From Siphlonurus alternatus (lineage: Eukaryota > Arthropoda > Insecta > Ephemeroptera > Siphlonuridae), in contig OX463780.1 of NCBI GenBank assembly GCA_949825025.1, positions 21,656,356 through 21,720,355 of the forward strand: a DNA stretch of 64,000 bases, read 5' to 3'. Position numbers and translations under genes: made by a program. A model generated the notes under the pieces. It was not told the origin of the DNA, did no database searches, and saw nothing but the letters and a program-made list of their open reading frames with translations. Each line of letters starts with the position of its first letter. Position 1 is the stretch's first letter. Below are positions 10,866 through 22,426 of this stretch, one piece after another.

Positions 10866-13737
10866 TTGTCTTTGTAATGGTACTTAAATTTATGTATTTT
10901 AAGTACACTTATATTCAAAACATTTCTCAGGGTGTATGCACAATAATTGTTTTTTCTTTAGCTTTGCTATAAATTTTATTTTTATTGGGTTCTGTTAAAG
11001 GTGCGTAATTATTTTTATTTAAATTAATTATAATTCAGTCAACTGCTTTAATAATGGAATCATACTTTTTTTGTCACGGTTCAGTGAAGTTGGGCTGGCT
11101 TGCTATCAATGATTGGTCTAGCTTGGATGATTGCTCCTTTATACAGATTAAAGGCGGATTCAGATGGTGATTTTTATGGTGCGACACAAAGCAAATAATG
11201 CACTCATGCTGCAGCATGCATTGGTGGCCATATTTGTTGATTAAAAAATAGCATCGTAATTAACTCTATATTCGCCACACAACCTGGGGAATTCACTTGC
11301 CTCATAAGACTTCCCAGCTTCTGCATCTAAATTGCGTTGTATCACCGTTGTTGCCATGTGAATCCGCCTTAAGACAAGAGTGAAGTTTGTAGCCTCATTG
11401 CAATTCAGACGTATTGCAATTTAAAATACTTGAATGTGATTGGCTAAGCTCTTTAACGTTAGTCAAATTGGTGGCTTAACCTGTATCCTGAATTGGATCA
11501 GCTCTATATATAACCATGACAATGTTTTTCAATTTTTAAATGTATAAGTTGTTGTAAGTACATGAAACTGAATTTTTTTAAGAATTTATCCTTCATTTGT
11601 AAGTACAATTATTAAGCAGACTGCATACGCTCCTATATGCTTAATTTAATATTAAAACATAATTTTATATTACAAAAAGCTGTGGGGTAAGAAAATTATT
11701 TAGAATGTAGTAGTTGTCAGCTCTCAATGATTCTTGTTGCTCCTTAAATGATTTGTTTCCTAGTTGGAGGCAACAAAATCCTATAAAAGATAGATCAGAT
11801 ATGCTAAAAAAATTCCATGTTTCTTGATAAACAATGTAAACATAATACAGATACTTCATCTTATTTTTCTCTATCTTATTAATTTTTATTAACACTAATG
11901 AACCTGTGATAGTTATGTTCACGTTAAGTTAATTTGCCAAAATAAAAAACACCTTTAATCAATCTTGTCTTTGGTAATAAAATTTGCAATAGTATCAAGT
12001 TGATACAAATGTATAAAATAATGTACTATACAGGTGTTAAACAGTAAAGAAAAAAAAAAAAATTAATGTTGTATTCAATATTTGTATGATTGCTTGATCT
12101 ATAGATAAATATGCATTCATAAGTCCTGCTTAAATGTATATAATGCTGTTTTAACAGCTTTCAATTTGACAGGAAACGTAATTTCAAGGTAAAAAAATAC
12201 ATATATACTTACACTATTAGGAGTCAATATATCAAAACCAATATAGAATGTCTTGATTGATTTTTTTTTCTTTTTATGAGATAGTATGCTTTAAGTATTT
12301 AAATAAATTTAAAAAAGGTAATTTTTTTCTTTATTTACTCAATATTACATAAGCACCAGAAGACGCTTTATTTTAGGATATAATATTAATGAAAGTGGAG
12401 AAAAAAATGATGTAACAATTAAGATATTGGGATATGCTTTGTTTAATACATTGAATTTTTGTTAGTTCATTGATGTACATGTTGTCGTTGGAATTTGTGT
12501 TATGTTTTTGTTTGACTGTGTGTATTTTGAGGCATATGTTTGCTAAAAAAATTATAATTTTATTTCTTGTATAGATTTTCTATAATGTGGGGTTATTTTA
12601 CTTATTTAAGCTATATTCACTGCAATGATATAATTATGCAAGAACAAATTTTAGTGGCCAAAGAAATTTTAAATTTAAGCATTAAATTTATAAATTTATG
12701 CAGATTTTATTTTACTCAATTATTTCAATATAAAAACTGTAAAAATAATGTGAGTGGTAGGTGCTACAGCAAGAAAGTAAAATTTTTGCACACCAATAAC
12801 TTTCATCATATTAAAGCCAACCTAACTGCATATATGGTTTGCAAGATGCACAATCAATATATAATGTGCAAACACCTAATGAACAACTTTGAAAAATGGA
12901 TGTAATTTTTTAATATTAAAATATAGCTTTATTATTTAATTGATTTCTTTGGTGTACAAAAACTACCATCTAAAATAATGATGTAAATTAACATATATAC
13001 ATGAGAACTCGCGGATCAAATGGGATTAAAGACCATATTTTCACTACAGGTTATCAGTGAAATGTTAAACTAGAGCCTACAAATGTCTTTTATTCTTGTT
13101 TGATTGACGGGCTGTCTTATTCAATTAGCACAATCAGCATAATTTTATTGTTTTACAGTCATACACATAATAATTTTCTTTTCTTAATTATTCCTGGTTC
13201 TGATTTTTAATAAGCCATTTTACTTTTCTATTAAAAAGCTAATACATATAGAAAATATTTCTCTTCGCTCTTATATAATTTAATTTATTTAATGCATGTT
13301 AATTGTCAGGCAATGAGCCAAGTTCCGCTAAAAACTTTTTTGAGCACGTACTGAACAGATATGATTCTTTAAGTTCTTAATTTCTTTACATGTAATATAT
13401 TTAATATGATATTATAATACATATATTATACATTTGATTTGATTTGTTAATTGGATCCAATACAGAAATGCCATTTTATGGATACATGATCTAGTTACAT
13501 CGATCTCCAACAAAGAAACAACATAATATAATATCAATTTCACGAAAACACACTTAAAATATATAGGCCTAAAATATAATTAAATGTATAAATATATGCA
13601 CATTACATAATATACATGTATACAATTTAAGCTATAAAAATATTATCTTAAATAAATATTATAAATTATAATTATAATATAATGACAATATATTAATATA
13701 TATGTGTATAATAATTAATTAAGCTAGTAACTATATT
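10866..13737. other. AT-rich intergenic DNA between PEX7 and the tandem duplication
   Basis: Apart from the small element at 11152-11369, I see no gene, RNA gene or long repeat here. The longest open frames (for example 12567-12905) lack an ATG start and have AT-driven, F/I/N/K-rich composition. Confidence 0.6.
11152..11369. mobile_element. MITE with AGGCGGATTCA termini, PIF/Harbinger-like
   Basis: Inverted ends AGGCGGATTCAGATGG (from 11152) and CCATGTGAATCCGCCT (to 11369) with one mismatch. TAA is present on both sides (11149-11151 and 11370-11372), matching the 3-bp TWA target of PIF/Harbinger elements. 218 bp, no coding capacity. Confidence 0.6.
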
Positions 13738-13849
13738 ATATATATATTAATTTAATAATTAAGAAATTAAGTATTAATTATTATGCATATTAAATATTAT
13801 ATAATACAATTTATGAATTTTAATCATTTCAATGATTATAAAATTTTAT
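13738..13849 (-). repeat. Inverted partial copy of the tandem unit
   Basis: About 112 bases that are, by eye, the exact reverse complement of 14063-14174 inside the first tandem unit (and of the equivalent part of the second unit). The two arms are separated by about 213 bases and would form a long foldback. No terminal target duplication was recognised. Confidence 0.75.
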
Positions 13850-13933
13850 TACTTATTTAAGATTTGATCTGTGTGATATAATAATGCTCCATAATTGAGG
13901 TTCAGTCTATATCTTGCATGAAATAAAATGAAT

Positions 13934-13959
13934 TAATCTTTATTTAGCTTTCGCTAGAC

Positions 13960-14007
<48 letters not shown>

Positions 14008-14693
14008 AAATATATATTTATTTTTATAAATATATTTTTATATATTTATATATATAAAATTTATAAAATTTTATAATCATTGAAATGATTAAAATTCATA
14101 AATTGTATTATATAATATTTAATATGCATAATAATTAATACTTAATTTCTTAATTATTAAATTAATATATATATATTATGACCTAGCTAGCTCTCTGATC
14201 GAAGCACAATCTTAAATTCATATAATAGCTAGCCCTATACGCCTGATTTAATTTGCTACATCTAATTATTTAATTTAATAACTTAAGGCAGAGAATTAAT
14301 TAAGACGTACAATTAAGAATATATAATTATTATAAATAATTAATACAATATAATATACAATATTAGGCTGAATTTAAAGGGATATGTGTTATATACTCTC
14401 TATAATTAAATGCATATATATGTTATATGCATGATCGTCGATGCGTGCGTATATTATAATATAATTAAATTAATAAATATTCTCATCCAATCGCTGCAAA
14501 AAAAACAATTAAAACAAAATTAAAAAAAGAGCAATAATATGTATTATATATTAATTATATTATATCATTATATATATATATATATGGGATCGCTGCAGAT
14601 GGGACGTACACGCGGCGACCGCAGGCCGGCCGGGACACGGCCCGGGATTAATCGACGAGGATTGAAATAATCTTTATTTAGCTTTCGCTAGAC

Positions 14694-14745
<52 letters not shown>

Positions 14746-15820
14746 AAATATATATTTATTTTTATAAATATATTTTTATATATTTATATATATAAAATTT
14801 ATAAAATTTTATAATCATTGAAATGATTAAAATTCATAAATTGTATTATATAATATTTAATATGCATAATAATTAATACTTAATTTCTTAATTATTAAAT
14901 TAATATATATATATTATGACCTAGCTAGCTCTCTGATCGAAGCACAATCTTAAATTCATATAATAGCTAGCCCTATACGCCTGATTTAATTTGCTACATC
15001 TAATTATTTAATTTAATAACTTAAGGCAGAGAATTAATTAAGACGTACAATTAAGAATATATAATTATTATAAATAATTAATACAATATAATATACAATA
15101 TTAGGCTGAATTTAAAGGGATATGTGTTATATACTCTCTATAATTAAATGCATATATATGTTATATGCATGATCGTCGATGCGTGCGTATATTATAATAT
15201 AATTAAATTAATAAATATTCTCATCCAATCGCTGCAAAAAAAACAATTAAAACAAAATTAAAAAAAGAGCAATATAATATGTATTATATATTAATTATAT
15301 TATATCATTATTTTTTTTTTTTAATTTTTAATCAAACCCTATTGGGTACTTTTATTTACTAATTACATACTACTTTGAAACCCCGAACCTTCCGAAACCC
15401 TAACTTGAGCGTTTCGCGGGCTCTTCTGGAACGGGGGCGGCCACGGCCTTGCAAATCCATCCCGGCATTTGCCTGCGGCTTAGGGAAACGTGGAAACCTC
15501 AGCCAGGATGGACGCTACAGCTTTTGTCAATGAACCGGAAGTGCAATGGTCCAAAGCCAGGGGAACCACATGGTGGAAAAGCGCAACGTTTTACCCCTGG
15601 GTGGGAAACGTGGGTTTTGTTGAAAATGGTCACCCATCCAACTACTAACCACGCGTGGCGTTGCTTGACTTCGGTGATCTGACGAGACCCGGTCAAGCGC
15701 ACTGCGCCACACCTCCACTATATCATTATATATATATATATGGGATCGCTGCAGATGGGACGTACACGCGGCGACCGCAGGCCGGCCGGGACACGGCCCG
15801 GGATTAATCGACGAGGATTA
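13934..15820 (+). repeat. 735-bp tandem duplication (two units) in an AT desert
   Basis: Unit 1 is 13934-14667 and unit 2 is 14668-15820; unit 2 is longer only because a SINE is inserted in it. Each unit runs through a (TA)n tract (about 42 and 46 bases), a moderately complex AT-rich part, and an 80-bp GC-rich block (14584-14663 and 15742-15820) containing CTGCAG, GGCCGGCC and CCCGGG palindromes. Besides the (TA)n length, an extra TA near 15272 and small differences by the second (TA)n, the units look identical, so the duplication is recent or conversion keeps them alike. I do not recognise the unit and it has no open frame. Confidence 0.8.
15311..15718 (-). mobile_element. SINE with 5S rRNA-like promoter region (SINE3-like)
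   Basis: 408-bp insertion on the minus strand. It ends (left) in 12 T, the complement of a poly(A) tail, and is flanked by the 10-bp duplication TATATCATTA (15301-15310 and 15719-15728). Unit 1 of the tandem repeat carries the uninterrupted site (at about 14571), proving the insertion. Read on the minus strand, the head includes GTCTCGTCAGATC, AAGTCAAGCA and GGTTAGTAGTTGGATGGG, which closely follow the internal control region of 5S rRNA. A stretch before it, TGGCGCAGTGCG, also fits a tRNA box A. I infer a pol III-transcribed SINE3-type or mosaic SINE. Its LINE partner is not recognisable here. Confidence 0.75.
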
Positions 15821-16175
15821 GATAAATTTAAGAGGTTTCGCGGGTTGCATCAGTTGCATGTTAACACAAGCTACCAATAACGTATAATAAAATAATAATA
15901 ATTTTTTTTATTATTTTGTGAATTCCTGAATTGAATTCATAATAAATATATATTTTTTAATATTTTAAGAGTTAAATTTTTGTTAAAATTACTCAAAATT
16001 TACGATACAAAAACTAAAGTTCAAAACTAGCCCACATTAGTAAGTTGGTGACACTCGTCTCAGTTCCAATGTTTCATGGCGTCTGTGACGGTGTCATCTG
16101 CTAAGGGCTTGTAACTCAAATTGTAATTTTTGTGTAATTAAGGGTTATTCCGTGTGATTAAAACAATTCTTCAAC
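15821..16175 (+). promoter_or_regulatory. SEC63 5' flank and 5' UTR
   Basis: The 355 bases before the SEC63 ATG. No TATA box stands out. There is no splice acceptor close to the ATG, so transcription may start here. AT-rich at the left, more balanced from about 16030. Confidence 0.35.
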
Positions 16176-19100
16176 ATGGGAGGCCAAAAATTTCAATATG
16201 ATGAAAGTGGTGGCACGTTTTTCTATTTCTTATTATCGTTTCTCGCCTTATTACTTGTCCCTGGAACATATTATTGGTGGCCACGTCGCCGCAAAGAAGG
16301 TTGGTTTTGATTTTGGAAATGCGATTTCTTGTTTATTTAAGGAATTGTTAAAATACATATTGATATCACTGCATCCTTGTAAGGTATTGTGTGACTTTGT
16401 GTCATGCCCATTAAGGTGCATATTCCTGTATAACATGCGCCGTTATATCCTAGCTTTGATGACCTAACGTCTAACGGTGCTTGAATGCTTACGTGACGCA
16501 TGTTTTCTGTCACGGTGCGTGCAGCATGCATACTGTATGCATACATATGACATATGCATAATATGCCATGCCTATGCATATTTTATTTTGCACTTTGAGT
16601 ACATCCGTTCCCTACCTTATCCCTACCCAGTACCCCGCCGCGAGCTTTAAGCTCTTAGGGGTGTATCCCTGTAAAAAAAAAAAAAATACTTTGACACGAA
16701 TGTTATGAATCTATTCTGTCCACAGATCCAGAAAGGATTAGAACGGAATGTCAATGTGAACACTGCAAACGAAAAAAGCTTGTTATGCAAGCAAATGAAC
16801 CATGGAAGAAAACAAAGAATCTATTTACGTAGGTTTCTACTATTCAGTGAGAATACTCACATCACTAAAACTCTAGTTTGTCGTCACAATGATAAACACA
16901 AATTCTAACAGCAAGAAAAATATTATACAAATATATGTACTAAAAGGTCTAAAAGTACATATTATATGCATATATCAGGCTTATGGGGGGCCTTTACTTG
17001 TCATGGGATTTGTCTTACCAGTCGATCGTGACCAGCATCGAAACAGGAGAGGGGACAAAAGTTTTCTGAGAAACATGGGAGGAGTGGGATTAATTGTTTA
17101 GGTGAATGGAGACTACAGTGTTACTACAGATCTTATTGTTAGTTTATGTGTAGTTCAATTGCGTGCGGCGATCATCTTAACATAACATGGCCATGGTCTT
17201 AACATAGCCAGACATACGTCTAGACATGTTTCAAAACTAGGCGCCATTGAGTCTACAGGTAATCTAAGATCTGTTAGACTGTACGTAGTAAACACTATTA
17301 TTTTCGTATACAGTAGTTGCATTGTCTAAATTGCTCTTCCCAACTCTGCTGCTCTTGCCGTGTTTCGCTTCAGGCCAAGGCGATATCTATTGCCCTTGTC
17401 ATTCTTGCAGCATGCTAAGATGCAAAGAGTTATTCTTTTTAAAGTAGAGAAGAAATTTAAAAGAAAGTTACACTTATACCCCTGTATCCCCATAAGTTGA
17501 GCCTGCAAGTATTCATAGTTTTTCATACTGTATCCTTTAATATTCTTTTTGTTAACATGTAAAACAGAGGTGTAACTTAATCAGATATTTATGACGTAGA
17601 CCCCCCCCCCCCCCTTTTTGTTATTTTCTTTGTTTAAAGCTTAAAGCAAAAATTCCAGGGAAATCTGTGGTCACCCCCAGTCCTCCTGGATCTAAACTTG
17701 CTTACAATTTAATACAATCACAATGTTACTACAGTACGTAAACCTCTATAAAATTATGTAATACAATTTAGAACATTAATTATATACAGTATAATAAAAT
17801 TATTTACTATTATAGTTGTCACCTTCATAACATTAAGCATACCTGGAAGTATACATATATTACTATTAGTATGCCGGTACCTAGGTGTGATTGTTTTGAA
17901 TCAATTACTTTATAAAATTGATTCAAAACAATATATCACATCTTGGTACCGGTACTGGAAACTGAAATTAAATGCGGAAAGAAACTATGTATTGTGCACC
18001 ATATATATGCTATATTGCAGTGGAATACCATACATTTATAAACCAGATGATCACTAGTGCTTTTATTTACAATACTAGAAACATGATTTTCTGCTTTCAT
18101 ACAATTTCTTCAGCTGCTGTGTGAGACAATGAACCTCATTATATTTTCTTTGTTTCAGTAAAGCAATCATTATATTTGGATGGATAATGCTAGTCTTGTT
18201 GGCATATAAAGTGTCTCAGTTTGATTATGAGATGGCTAACTTTGATCCTTATGAAATCTTGAAAGTTCCTCCAGTAAGTATTGCTGAATAGTTGGAACTA
18301 AAAAACAAAGTATTAGTTAATTACTGTATTTTTAAATCTTGTTAATTGATTACTTGCAGGGTGCCTCTCAAGCAGATATTAAGAAATCATACAGAAAATG
18401 GTCACTTATTTTACATCCTGACAAAGAAACTGGCAATGAGAAAGCTTTTATGAAGCTCACAAAAGGTACAGGCTAATTCTACTGATTTAAAAATTAACTG
18501 GAAAAAAAACAACACATTCTGGTTGTGAAAAAAATATTTATAGCGAAGATTTTTACTGACATCACATTGTTATTTTTATAGCCTACCAGGCCTTGACAGA
18601 TGACGAAGCAAGGCGTAACTGGGAAAAATACGGCAACCCTGATGGACCAGGTGCCATGAGTTTTGGCATTGCCTTACCATCGTGGATAGTAGAAAAGGAA
18701 AACTCAGTCTGGGTATGCAAAATATTGTCACCAATAATTGCCATTATGTGTAACGATTTTTATATTTTAGGTCCTTGGATTATATGCATTGGTGTTTATG
18801 ATTGCACTGCCTACAGTGGTTGGAATGTGGTGGTACAGATCTATTCGCTATTCTGGAGACCAAGTAAGTAACAGTGCAACAAACACTACTGTACTGGATT
18901 TTATATGAAACTAAAAAATCTATCGTTCTTGTTTAGGTTTTGTTGGACACAACACAGATGTACTACTATTTCTTCCATAAGACTCCATCTATGCAATTGA
19001 AACGAGTCATTATGATACTAGCAGCCTCTCTAGAATTTGATAGGAAACATAATAATGAGGTTGAAGAACGAGCTACTGATAACGTTGAGCTACCTCAGGT

Positions 19101-22100
19101 ATACTTTGAAACATAATTTAACAGTACTAGTGTTCTAACTGCCGTTTGGTGCATGCCAACAGCTGATCAAGCAAATCAACAACTTAGGAGAGAAGAACAA
19201 GGAGCGTCCTCTATGTTGTGTCTACTCCATCAAGGCCAGGGCACTACTGTTTGCTCACCTGTCTCGACTGCCTCTGCCCCCGGATAGCATGGATAAGGAC
19301 CGCATGTACGTGGTGAAAAAGAGCCCTTACCTCATCCAGGAAATGGTTAACTGTGTGTCACAGCTTATCCTGCTGGCCTATGCAAGGAGAAGTAAGTCGA
19401 TGTTGTATATTTAATATAAAATATTAATAAGTATAGTTATAAATAAGAACAGTAGTTAATTTAAATACTGTAAATAAACTCTTATCAAGTTTTACTGTGA
19501 AGTGAAAATCTTCTAATACTTTGCTAAACAATTTCTAGTATCCAGATTACCCAGCATTGAGACAATTGAAAACTGCATGAAGCTATGTCCTATGATAGTT
19601 CAGGGCTTATGGGATTTCAAGAGTCCGCTGCTGCAATTGCCCCACATTCACGAAGAGAACCTGAAGTGGTTCAGTTCTAAAAAGGTTTGTTTAATCTTGA
19701 ACCAGCTTGTGTTCTGTTGGCTAACATGTCTTGTTTTGCAGCGGCACATCAAGAGCTTGCAGCAGTACGCCCAGCTACCAGCTGAGGACCGTAGAGCAAT
19801 GCTCAAGAGCTTGGGGGATGACCAGTACCAGGACATCATCAAAGTGCTTGGGCGTATGCCTTACATAGACTTCCAAGTACGCTCGGAGGGTAAGTTAAAC
19901 AAAATTTAGACTTTTTTTAATACAAAGGATTATCACTAAATTCACAGTTAACATTTTTTTAAAAATCAGTCCTTTTCTCACGATGTGGCAAGTAAAATAC
20001 ACAGTATTAAAAAAAAAACAAATAAATAAATAAAAAATCCTCCTACTATAGGTTGAAACTGTTTATCTAATTTTTGTTCTTCAAATTTGCAAATCTCATA
20101 CTACGTTGATGCTGTTTTAGTGATTGACGATGAAGAGCCCACAGTGTACACTGCAGGGGCCATTGTCACGGTGACAGTCATGTTGGAGCGACGGGACATG
20201 GCTGTTTTGTTTGGAGACCCTGACGCTCCAGACTGCACTGAGGCTGACGAAGAGGCGCGAGCAGACGATGCAGAAGAGGGTGATGAAGACAAGAAGGATG
20301 ATGCCAACCAGGTGAGCTTCTAGCTGACACAATTACAAGTAATGATAACTCTCAACTGAAGACAATGTCGTGATAAAAAAATTTACAGAGCAAATCAAAA
20401 TTAATATATGAATGGATTTCTTAGTCTCATAAACCTAAAATACGAGCTTTTTCTAGAAGTCGCAAAACCAGTAACGGTCTCTCTGATTGGCCGTGACGTC
20501 ACTGCGCCAAACCCCCTCCACTTACATACCCTGGCTCTGCCAGGGTTAAAAGTTGCGAATTTGGAGTTGCGTCTTCTGTTTAGGCGCAAAACAAAAAGCT
20601 CGTATTTTCAGCATTAGATTCTAATTATGCAAACACATTTCTTACTTTCTAAAATTTATCTTTTTCTCTAAATTAAACCTTACGGTGTTTTTTTTAAATA
20701 AATTATTAATTACAACATTTGAAGTAACTTTAACTCTAAAAATTAAAACAAATAAATTTCTTTATGCAATGAATATACCATTGCATTTTTTTTTTTCATC
20801 ATTATTAAATGTTAGTAAAATAAAAGTAATATTGTAAATATTTTACCATGTAAAGAGTGCATATGAAATTTAATTACAGTAGCCCCATAAAATAATTGTT
20901 GCGAAATTATTTACCTTTGCACTGAAGTGTGCACCGTTTTTCAAAATTGCAACCTGGAATAAGATGCACTGTAAATTTTCTCATATAGTATCACAGTTTA
21001 GTTCATTTTAAAATACATAGATATCATTATAAATTGTTATGCTCAACACAGGCCAAGAAACCTCCTGCGTGGCAGAAACAGAAAAAAGGCAAGAAAAGTG
21101 GCAAGAAGGGTTCAAAGAAAACAGGTGGTGGTAACAAGCCGACAGCTGCAGTAGCAGCACCTCCTGCAGCACCAGCAACCACCAAGAAATCTTTAGAGAA
21201 ACCAGCTGCTGAGGTAAGGTGATATACATTATTGCAGCTAGGATTGTAGAAGAAAGGGTACTCTACACAATGGGGTTCCACAATATCAGCTGATTCGGCA
21301 TCAGAAACTTACGAAGTCAAAGCAAAAACTTAATAAATTAAAGAAAATATGCATTTTCCCTCCATAGTAAAATATTATTGTAAAAAAATACAATAATAAA
21401 ATAAACATGAATTTTATTGTGCTTCCTACATTTTTTTTATCGACTTTTGAAAGAGTAATAAAGAGAAACTGTTTGACTCGTACTGTCATTATCAAATTTG
21501 GCGCCCGGTAAATTTGTGGTGGGAGGCATCAGGATTGTCGTAGGTCAGGGTTCTTTTTCCCGCTAAGTAGTACCCATTCTTCTACTTATCCTAATTGCAG
21601 CAAGGTATCAGCAACTATAAGCCCTACTATCTGCATTTTGTGTGTTGTGTGTGATTTGGCAGGCTGCCAGCAACTTGCAGATGTGTAGTGAACACGTGCT
21701 GGCTTCTGTCCTGCAGGGGGAGGTTGCCAAGAAGACAGAGGCAGGTACTGGACCGGACGACAGTGAACTCTCAGACGACGAGGCAGAGCGTTCGGAGGAT
21801 AGCGACGATGAGCATCAGACAGACAAGAAGGTGAGCACCAATCTAGTGAAGCAGATTCATGGCAAGCTAGTTAACCTATACTAATTTTGTACATCCCAGT
21901 TTGTAGACTATTGTTTATTGGTAGAAATGTTTGGTCTGTATTGCATCACTACTGCAGTTTAGGTGTTATACCTTTATTAATTTAATAGCAGAAAATATAT
22001 GTTGGTATATTTTTAAATAATTATACAGTATTAGATTGATAAATACAGAAACAACTTGTTGTTTCGTAAATTCAAGGGATCCCAAAAATTAGGTTCACCT

Positions 22101-22366
22101 TTTATCGAGTATTACCTTATAGTGAGTTTTTCCTATACCCTGCAGTGCTAATTATTAATGATGGGACCGCGATCTCCTTTACTCAAAATCAAGTTTTACC
22201 AAACAATAAGTTGGATATCAAGTTTTTACTGTATAATGTACCAATATGTCTCTTATTACATACAAATCGTGTAGATTGATTAATTAGAATTAGAATTTTC
22301 TATGAATAAAATCAGTAACTGTGGATCTATTCTCTTTTTCTCTGTCTTTTTTTTCTCTTTGTTTGT

Positions 22367-22426
<60 letters not shown>

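Noticed and set aside
12567..12905. 112-codon open frame downstream of PEX7
   Set aside because: No ATG start, AT-driven composition rich in F, I, N, K, and no recognisable domain.
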